Of a stretch of 64,000 nt of DNA, positions 58,480 through 64,000 are shown piece by piece. The notes under the pieces are model-generated. The model did not search any database, had not been told where the DNA came from, and worked only from the letters and a program-made list of their open reading frames with translations. Each line of letters starts with the position of its first letter. The stretch's first letter is position 1. The stretch is taken from positions 87,178-151,177 of the forward strand of contig DATENM010000014.1 of assembly GCA_035275065.1 (NCBI GenBank), given 5' to 3'. The position numbers and the translations under genes are program-made. This DNA comes from Blastocatellia bacterium. GTDB lineage: Bacteria; Acidobacteriota; Blastocatellia; UBA7656.

Positions 58480-59982
58480 CTAGCGTATGGGTTTGCCCCA
58501 CTCGGTCTCTCGTCTGAGGACGGGCTTGAGCATCTTGCCGCCGGGATTGCGCGGCATCGGCTCTTTGCGAATGAAGACGTACTGCGGCACCTTGAAATCG
58601 GCTAGCAGCCGGCGAGCGAAGGTCAGCAGGTCGCTCACATCCAGTGACTGACCGGGGCGCGGCACGACGACCGCGCCGACCTTTTCGCCCATCATCTCGT
58701 CGGCCACGCCGATGACCGCGACCTCAAAGACTGCCGGGTGTGCCGCCAGCGCGTTCTCGACTTCGACGCAATAGACGTTCTCGCCGCCGCGACAGATCAT
58801 GTCTTTCTTGCGGTCAACGATCTGCACAAAGCCATCGGCATCGAGCCTTGCCATGTCGCCGGTGTGCAGCCAGCCGTCAACGAAAGTCTCGGCGGTCGCT
58901 TCGAGTTTGTTCCAGTAACCTTTGACGACGTTCGCGCCGCGAATCAATAACTCGCCGATGCCGCTCTGCTCGTCCGGCTCGAACAGGTCGAGATCAACGA
59001 CGGGCGCGGCAAAGCCGACCGTTTCAGGCCGCAGGTGCGCGTACTCGTGCGGCAGGAAGGTCGCCACCGACGCGCATTCCGTAAGGCCGAAGCCATTGCC
59101 GACGCGCGCATTGGGAAACGATTCCATGATGCGCGCCACCAGATCGGGGGCGATGGGCGCGCCGCCGTACGACACCCATCTCACCCGCGAGGTGTCGAGG
59201 TCTTTGAAGTTCGGTTGATTGATGGCGAACCAGTAGACCGCCGGCACAGAGGTGAGCAGGTTGATGCGCTGCTCGTCAATGGCTTTCAAAAACGCCTGCA
59301 CTTCAAACGCCGGCATGATGACCAGCGTGTCGCCGGTTTCGACGGTCGGAATCAACTGGCTGTTGCAGCCGGTGACGTGAAAGAGCGGCACCGATACGAG
59401 ATTGCGAATACTGCCATCGGTCGGCAAGCTGACGACACGGCGACAGGTTTCCGAGTTGGTCAGAAAGTTCTCGTGCGTCGTCATCGCGCCTTTGGGAAAG
59501 CCGGTCGTGCCGCTGGTGTAAAAGATCGCCGCCACATCCGGCAGTTGCAAATCGTCAACCACGAACGGCTCGCCGTCAGGCAACGCTGCGTCGGGCATGA
59601 AGACATAAGCCGCGCCGCTGTCGTTGACAACGTAATCCACTTCGCTTTCGCTGAAGCGGGTGTTGACCGGCACGGCGACCGCCCCGGCCATCTCGACACC
59701 GAAAAACGCCAGCACCCAGCTCAAGCCATTGCCCAGGCGAATCGCCACGCGGTCGCCTCGCGCCACGCCCGCGGCGCGCAATCCACCGCTGACGCGTGCC
59801 GCGCGTTCCCAGAGCTGGCGATAATTGATGCGCTCGCCGCCGATCTCGACGATGGCTTCGTGGTCGGGCGAGCCTTCGACGGTCAGGCGCAGCATCTCGA
59901 CGAGCGAGGCGGGCCGGCTGTCGTAATGCGCGATGCCGCGCGCGTCGCGAGTAATGCCGGAATAATCAAAGGGTCGAATCAT
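58480..59982 (-). CDS. Acyl-CoA synthetase (AMP-forming)
   Basis: ATG 59982 after GAGGAGACC gives 500 residues; the frame can extend 25 codons further without a ribosome site. Adenylation motifs: [19 protein letters not shown] near 153 (P-loop), [19 protein letters not shown] and [20 protein letters not shown], then [16 protein letters not shown], and [15 protein letters not shown], which contains the catalytic Lys. It activates a carboxylic acid, most likely a fatty or short-chain acid, to its CoA ester. Coupled in an operon with the acylase, so an acyl chain released by the acylase could be its substrate; this is a guess. Confidence 0.9.
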   Translation of the reverse strand: MIRPFDYSGITRDARGIAHYDSRPASLVEMLRLTVEGSPDHEAIVEIGGERINYRQLWERAARVSGGLRAAGVARGDRVAIRLGNGLSWVLAFFGVEMAGAVAVPVNTRFSESEVDYVVNDSGAAYVFMPDAALPDGEPFVVDDLQLPDVAAIFYTSGTTGFPKGAMTTHENFLTNSETCRRVVSLPTDGSIRNLVSVPLFHVTGCNSQLIPTVETGDTLVIMPAFEVQAFLKAIDEQRINLLTSVPAVYWFAINQPNFKDLDTSRVRWVSYGGAPIAPDLVARIMESFPNARVGNGFGLTECASVATFLPHEYAHLRPETVGFAAPVVDLDLFEPDEQSGIGELLIRGANVVKGYWNKLEATAETFVDGWLHTGDMARLDADGFVQIVDRKKDMICRGGENVYCVEVENALAAHPAVFEVAVIGVADEMMGEKVGAVVVPRPGQSLDVSDLLTFARRLLADFKVPQYVFIRKEPMPRNPGGKMLKPVLRRETEWGKPIR

Positions 59983-60562
59983 CGGTCTCCTCAAAATTGC
60001 GCTGGCCTGATTCTCGCTGCAAGCGCCAACGATTCTACGCGGTCGCCGCCGCTTCATGGAAGCTCAGTTTGAGATTCTGATACGCCCCTTTACGGGATGG
60101 TTCGGTCACGAAAGTATCATCGCCGGATGATGAGTTGTCGTTTGAATAGCCTAGCGAGATGGCCAGGCCGCGCAGGTGCGCGCCGGGTTGATAGCCTCTG
60201 AGCGGTGAAGCGTGGGCAGCGCATCGAGCATCAAGGACACACGGTCTGAATGGCCGGTGCGCCCAACTTTGAGATCAGGCTCCTGACCCATAATTTTCAA
60301 AATTGAACCGTACAGTCAAATTCTTGCTTTGGCTAGCAACAGTAAAGTCTATTAGAAGATATCGCTATAGACCCTACCATTAAACAGAATAGTTATTCCG
60401 TTCAATTCTTAATCATCCCTTGTAATTCTGTTTTATTGCTAAACCTTTACTGTTGAAACAAATCGGATTCAGTTCGGCCTAGCCCGGCATAGTCAAAAGG
60501 CAAAACCGCCGCTTTAATTGGCCTGCTTACAAAACTGTTCTGACCTAAATACTGCTGGCTCT
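59983..60562. other. 580-bp intergenic region with an AT-rich island
   Basis: No gene seen. Bases about 60290-60520 are strikingly AT-rich compared with the rest of the window. In them lie the dyad AACAGAATAGTTATTCCGTT (60383-60402, one mismatch) and the long inverted pair AACAGTAAAG (60338-60347) / CTTTACTGTT (60445-60454). This could be a foreign insert, a terminator or regulatory region, or an unrecognised RNA. The kinase gene ends at 60563. Confidence 0.4.
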
Positions 60563-63550
60563 TTATAACTTGCCGGTTGTCCTGGCCAAACCCTCTATCA
60601 CTGTTACAAGCTCATTAACTTCTACCGGTTTAGCGACGTGAGCATCATACCCTGATCGGAGCGCCCGCATCCGATCTTCAGCTCTTGCGTGTGCGGTGAG
60701 GGCTATCGCCGGCAACCGGCTTGCCCGCGCTTCAGTCGAGCGAATCTTCTGGATTAGTGTGTATCCATCCTCTTCCGGCATCTCAATATCTGAAATCAAA
60801 AGGTCCGGCTTCCACTCCTCTACCTCCTGCAACCCTTCTTTCGCAGAGCCGGCGGCCTTCACCACAGCTCCGCATTGCTCAAGCATAAGCTTTAGAAGAT
60901 CACGTGCGTCCGGCTCGTCTTCCACTACCAGCAGTCTCATACCGGCCAGCGACTGCGGGCATTCAAAGGGGACTGAAGTTGAGAGTGTCTGTTCTCTCCC
61001 CTGCAGCGGGCTGGCTGCATAAGGGACAGGCGCGTGGATTATCATTAGCGGGAACTTCACGGTGAATGTGGCCCCCTGGCCTTCGCCGCCGCTGTAGGCT
61101 GATATACTGCCTCCGTGCAACTCGACCAAGTGGCGCACGATCGCAAGTCCCAGGCCCAACCCGCCGTGCTTCCGCGTGTAAGAGGTGTCGGCCTGGCGGA
61201 AGTGGTCAAACATGAAGGGCAGAAAATTGGGAGTGATCCCCTCTCCGGTATCGCTGACTGTAACCTCGACGTGCGAGTTGAGCCGCTGCAGTCGGACCTG
61301 AATCCGACCCTGCTTCGGCGTAAACTTCACCGCGTTGGATAAGAGATTCCACAGCACCTGCTGTAGCCGTTCCGGGTCGCCTGACACCAGCCCGGCATCC
61401 GGGTCGAGGACTACCTGCAGCTGAATGTCTTTAGCCGCTGCGGCGGGCCGGATCACATCCACGGCGGCCCCCACGACGGACGATAGCTCGATGGGCTGGA
61501 CGTTGAGGCGCAGCTTGCCGGTGATGATGCGCGAGATGTCCAGCAGGTCCTCTATGAGCTTCGCTTGCGACCGGGCATTGCGCTCGATGGTTTCAATGGC
61601 ACGATCCCGAATCTCCTCATCGACCTTGCCAGTGCGGAGCATAGCGGTCCAGCCCACTATTGCATTGAGCGGGGTGCGCAACTCGTGCGACACCATGGCC
61701 AGAAACTCGTCCTTGGCTCGGCTGGCCTCCTCCGCCTGCTTCCGCGACCGGCTCTGCTCCTCATACAGCTCTGCCGTGCCAATCGCCGCCGCGGCGAGGT
61801 TAGCCAAGGCAGAAGCAACTCGCACGTTCGTTTGGTCGAAGTGATGCGGTTGTCTGTAATAAAATCCGACCGTGCCGGCGCTCTCTCCATGGATGCTCAA
61901 CGGCACAACCAACAAGGATCTGATCCCTTCAAGTTGGTGCGCCTCCAGTCTTCCCCGGAGCGCCTCGTCCTTCGTCACATCTTCAGCGATGATCTGCGGT
62001 ATCTGTGCGGGCTTGGCGCTTTGCAGTATGGTGCCTGCGTTTTGTATGTACCCTTCCGACAGGCCATCGGATGACATGAGCCGCCAGAGGCTATTTGAAT
62101 GAGTATAACGCCAGACCGCGTAGGCATCGGCTGCCAGCACTTGCTTTGCCAGGTCGATGATCGTAGACAGAATCGTGTCCACGTTGAATGTAGAGAGGAG
62201 TACCGCTGAGGCGTCAACCAGATGGGTCAACCGTTCCTGCATGAGTTGGTGTTTCTCAGCCGACGCCAGAGCGGCGGCGTGCGCCGCCTGCTCGCGAGCT
62301 AACAGTTCCTCCCTCTCTCTTTCTAATCTCCTCCGCTCGGTTATGTCGCGGGCGACCGCCGAAGCGCCGGTTATCTCCCCTTTGGCATTCGTTATAGGAG
62401 AAATGGTCAGAGAGACATGGATGATCCTTCCGTCTTTGCACCTGCGTTCGGTCTCATAATGCTCGGCCCGCTCCCCGCGTCTCAGCGCCTCCATAATCTT
62501 TGGGAAATCATCCTCGCGCTCGGGCGGCATCAGTAATGATACTGGCCGGCCCTTTACCTCATCTGCCGTGTACCCGTAAAGCCGCTCCGCACCCTTATTC
62601 CAACTGAGTATTATTCCGTCCAGGTTCTTACTGAGGATCGCATCGTCTGATGACTCGACGATAGAAGAGAGCAGGTGCATTGCTTCTTCGGCCTTTTTCT
62701 GCTCAGTTATATCACGAGTGAAACAGCGCGTATGGACAAACTTGTCCCCCTCCCACAACACGTTGGAGTTGACGAGCACGTCACGAATCGAACCGTCTTT
62801 ACACCGCAGCCTCGCCTCGTAGTTGTGTAGCGTTTGCTTGTCGGAAAGCCGGCGGAGCATGTCGCGAATCTTGTCCTCATCGACATGGAACTTGGATATA
62901 GGGTGTCCTATGTACTCGTCGCGAGAGTACCCGAGCAGATCCATCTCGGCTTGGTTGGCCCAGAGAATAATTCCGTCCGGCCCGACCCAGTGCATGCCGA
63001 TGGAGGCGTTCTCAACGAAATCTCTAAGCTCCTGCTGAGTGCGGCGCAAGGACGCCTCGGCCTGGTTGCGTTGGAACAAGATTGTCACCTGATTAACAGC
63101 GACACTTAATAAGAGACGGTCAGTTTCTGTGGGGAAGTCCGGCCTCGTTGAGCCAGCTACCAAAGCTCCGTATTCTTCCTCATGTATGAGCCCGATGGGG
63201 ATGATGGCCAGCCGCACAGTTCCGCCCCCTAAAGGGTTCGGGATAGATAGAGGTGGGCCGGATGCGTTGGATTTAAACCAGGGCGCGACCGCCGCCGCGA
63301 TCTCTCGTGTGTGGTCGGCGGCGTTCGCCCCTTGTTTAGGTCTGATCACCTCGATTGGCGCTTCATCTGAATGGCCTCTAACCCGGATATAGATGAAGTC
63401 CGCACGTAGCGCACTCAGCAGCACATCCGCGAGGCTTTCGGCAATCTGCGGCGGGTCATAGCCTATCCATACTGCGGGCAGCGCCGAGATCGCGACTAAA
63501 TCTCGAACGCGCCGGCGAAGGGTTTTAATCTCTTCAGGAAGCGTCTCCAT
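60563..63550 (-). CDS. Multi-sensor hybrid histidine kinase
   Basis: The 995-residue cytoplasmic kinase has a GAF-like N terminus (about 30-165), PAS (about 175-295), PAS (about 303-420) and GAF (about 450-610) domains. HisKA has His in MVSHELRTPLNAIVGW, and HATPase_c has LWNLLSNAVKFTPKQG, VSDTGEGITP and GGLGLGLAIVRHLVELHGG. A C-terminal receiver carries Asp in LLISDIEMPEEDGY. No membrane segments. The start ATG 63550 has only a weak ribosome site and lies 39 bp after the MEDS gene on the same strand, suggesting translational coupling. It is not next to a DNA-binding regulator, so the output may be phosphorelay. Confidence 0.9.
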   Translation of the reverse strand: METLPEEIKTLRRRVRDLVAISALPAVWIGYDPPQIAESLADVLLSALRADFIYIRVRGHSDEAPIEVIRPKQGANAADHTREIAAAVAPWFKSNASGPPLSIPNPLGGGTVRLAIIPIGLIHEEEYGALVAGSTRPDFPTETDRLLLSVAVNQVTILFQRNQAEASLRRTQQELRDFVENASIGMHWVGPDGIILWANQAEMDLLGYSRDEYIGHPISKFHVDEDKIRDMLRRLSDKQTLHNYEARLRCKDGSIRDVLVNSNVLWEGDKFVHTRCFTRDITEQKKAEEAMHLLSSIVESSDDAILSKNLDGIILSWNKGAERLYGYTADEVKGRPVSLLMPPEREDDFPKIMEALRRGERAEHYETERRCKDGRIIHVSLTISPITNAKGEITGASAVARDITERRRLEREREELLAREQAAHAAALASAEKHQLMQERLTHLVDASAVLLSTFNVDTILSTIIDLAKQVLAADAYAVWRYTHSNSLWRLMSSDGLSEGYIQNAGTILQSAKPAQIPQIIAEDVTKDEALRGRLEAHQLEGIRSLLVVPLSIHGESAGTVGFYYRQPHHFDQTNVRVASALANLAAAAIGTAELYEEQSRSRKQAEEASRAKDEFLAMVSHELRTPLNAIVGWTAMLRTGKVDEEIRDRAIETIERNARSQAKLIEDLLDISRIITGKLRLNVQPIELSSVVGAAVDVIRPAAAAKDIQLQVVLDPDAGLVSGDPERLQQVLWNLLSNAVKFTPKQGRIQVRLQRLNSHVEVTVSDTGEGITPNFLPFMFDHFRQADTSYTRKHGGLGLGLAIVRHLVELHGGSISAYSGGEGQGATFTVKFPLMIIHAPVPYAASPLQGREQTLSTSVPFECPQSLAGMRLLVVEDEPDARDLLKLMLEQCGAVVKAAGSAKEGLQEVEEWKPDLLISDIEMPEEDGYTLIQKIRSTEARASRLPAIALTAHARAEDRMRALRSGYDAHVAKPVEVNELVTVIEGLARTTGKL

Positions 63551-63589
63551 CGTTATTGTCTGGCAACGTCGCCCCAGTGAGTGATGTTT

Positions 63590-64000
63590 TCAGATTAATC
63601 GGTCGGACGCCTTACGCCTGCGCTCATGTAATTCTTTGAGAAACTCTTCGGGCGGCACGAAGAAAGGGTTCTCTTGAAGCACTCCGCCAATGATTACCAT
63701 CGGGTGAGTGCGGAGAATGTCCATCACGACGCCCCCGCCAAACTTGGCGAGATCGTACGTTCAGACGACCGCGTCATCGTACTTCGGCAGAATGAAGTTC
63801 AGCCGTGTTTCATACTCGACGATGTCATCAACCCCTGGCCGGTCTTCAAGCCCCCACTCCATATTGGCGACCAGACGGGTCAGTGGAAAGCCCTGAGCCT
63901 TTCCGCCCCTCAGCACCTCTTCGATTAAGGCGAGCATCGCATCCTGGTCAAAGTGTCCTTCACGCAAATAAGCATCCTCCCAGCGTCGGACCTCAAGCTG
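63590..64000 (-). CDS. MEDS-domain sensory protein, predicted selenoprotein (5' end outside)
   Basis: The 136 visible residues, ending at a TGA stop at 63592-63590, match the MEDS sensory domain (PF14417 family, after the dichloromethane regulator DcmR): WEDAYLREGHFDQDAMLALI, VANMEWGLEDRPGVDDIVEY, then RTHPMVIIGGVLQENPFFVP. A TGA at 63763-63761 falls at residue 80 of the visible part, in DDAVV-U-TYDLAKF. Relatives, as I remember them, have Cys there (VxCxYDL). Translation continues in the family pattern for 56 more codons, and a SECIS-like hairpin follows the UGA. Selenocysteine is the best explanation; sequencing error or decay are alternatives. It precedes the hybrid kinase on one transcript, so it likely feeds that signalling system. 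Confidence 0.72.
63726..63756 (-). promoter_or_regulatory. Candidate bacterial SECIS hairpin (MEDS gene)
   Basis: After the UGA, CUCGCCA-AGUU-UGGCGGG forms a 7-bp stem (63751-63745 with 63740-63734, one G-U pair) with a four-base loop. An ACGA/UCGU stem lies below it past a bulged U and a GGCG bulge (lower strand). The loop begins 16 nt after the UGA and has G in position 2, as bacterial SECIS rules ask. The bulged U below the upper stem recalls the one in the Escherichia coli fdhF element. Confidence 0.62.

Overview
The window is GC-rich, densely coded bacterial chromosome and contains no rRNA, tRNA, phage or CRISPR locus. An Acidobacteriota host (Blastocatellia-like) is the best guess. The basis is the mix of an Oar-type TonB receptor, GMC oxidoreductases with a four-cysteine cluster, a propeller/Y_Y_Y histidine kinase, a DUF2934-Hsp20 fusion, many S9 peptidases, and ORFan secreted proteins. 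This is inferred from gene style; no marker gene is present.

Layout. 1-3.5 kb: a two-gene minus-strand operon for a secreted multihaem cytochrome and a tetrahaem cytochrome fused to an outer-membrane barrel, a plausible electron conduit. 3.9-14 kb: a MITE-like palindrome, a secreted TIG + tandem GlcG-like protein, a LytS-type kinase, an AhpD-like gene with an in-frame UGA, a large TonB-type receptor, a NarL-type regulator and an esterase. 14.4-21.7 kb: a sugar-oxidation/hydrolysis block (GMC oxidoreductase, GH78 rhamnosidase) and a DPP4-type peptidase. 21.7-24 kb: an LSDAT-SLATT predicted nucleotide-gated membrane effector with an unusual TIG and Pro/Gly tail. 24.2-32.2 kb: a stress island resembling a dormancy regulon (Acg-type nitroreductase, Hsp20, PPOX flavoprotein, universal stress protein, PAS hybrid kinase, NtrC-type activator) with a good sigma-54 promoter before the stress protein. 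32.4-46.4 kb: TM2 protein, GH3 glucosidase, MDR reductase, DinB-like protein, ECF sigma factor with a small membrane protein, a 1023-aa propeller kinase, an isomerase/epimerase + GMC pair, xylulokinase and a truncated amidohydrolase. 47.4-51.6 kb: an accessory block of two M48-like secreted proteases, a membrane protein and a WG-repeat protein. 51.9-60 kb: S9 peptidase, DoxX-like membrane protein, N-terminal-nucleophile acylase and acyl-CoA ligase. 60.5-64 kb: a multi-sensor hybrid kinase preceded by a MEDS-domain gene interrupted by UGA.

The strongest unusual signals are two in-frame UGA codons, each at the position of a family cysteine and each followed at 16-17 nt by a hairpin fitting the bacterial SECIS rules. 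Either both genes are selenoproteins or both are broken at the same kind of residue. The selenium machinery itself is not in the window.

A second theme is a set of intergenic palindromes. Several are built from 7-8 nt tandem units mirrored in both arms. Others form a family with AGAGC-type ends. One (about 3865-4024) has terminal inverted repeats and a 10-bp target duplication. Several supply the stop codon or the last residues of the neighbouring gene.
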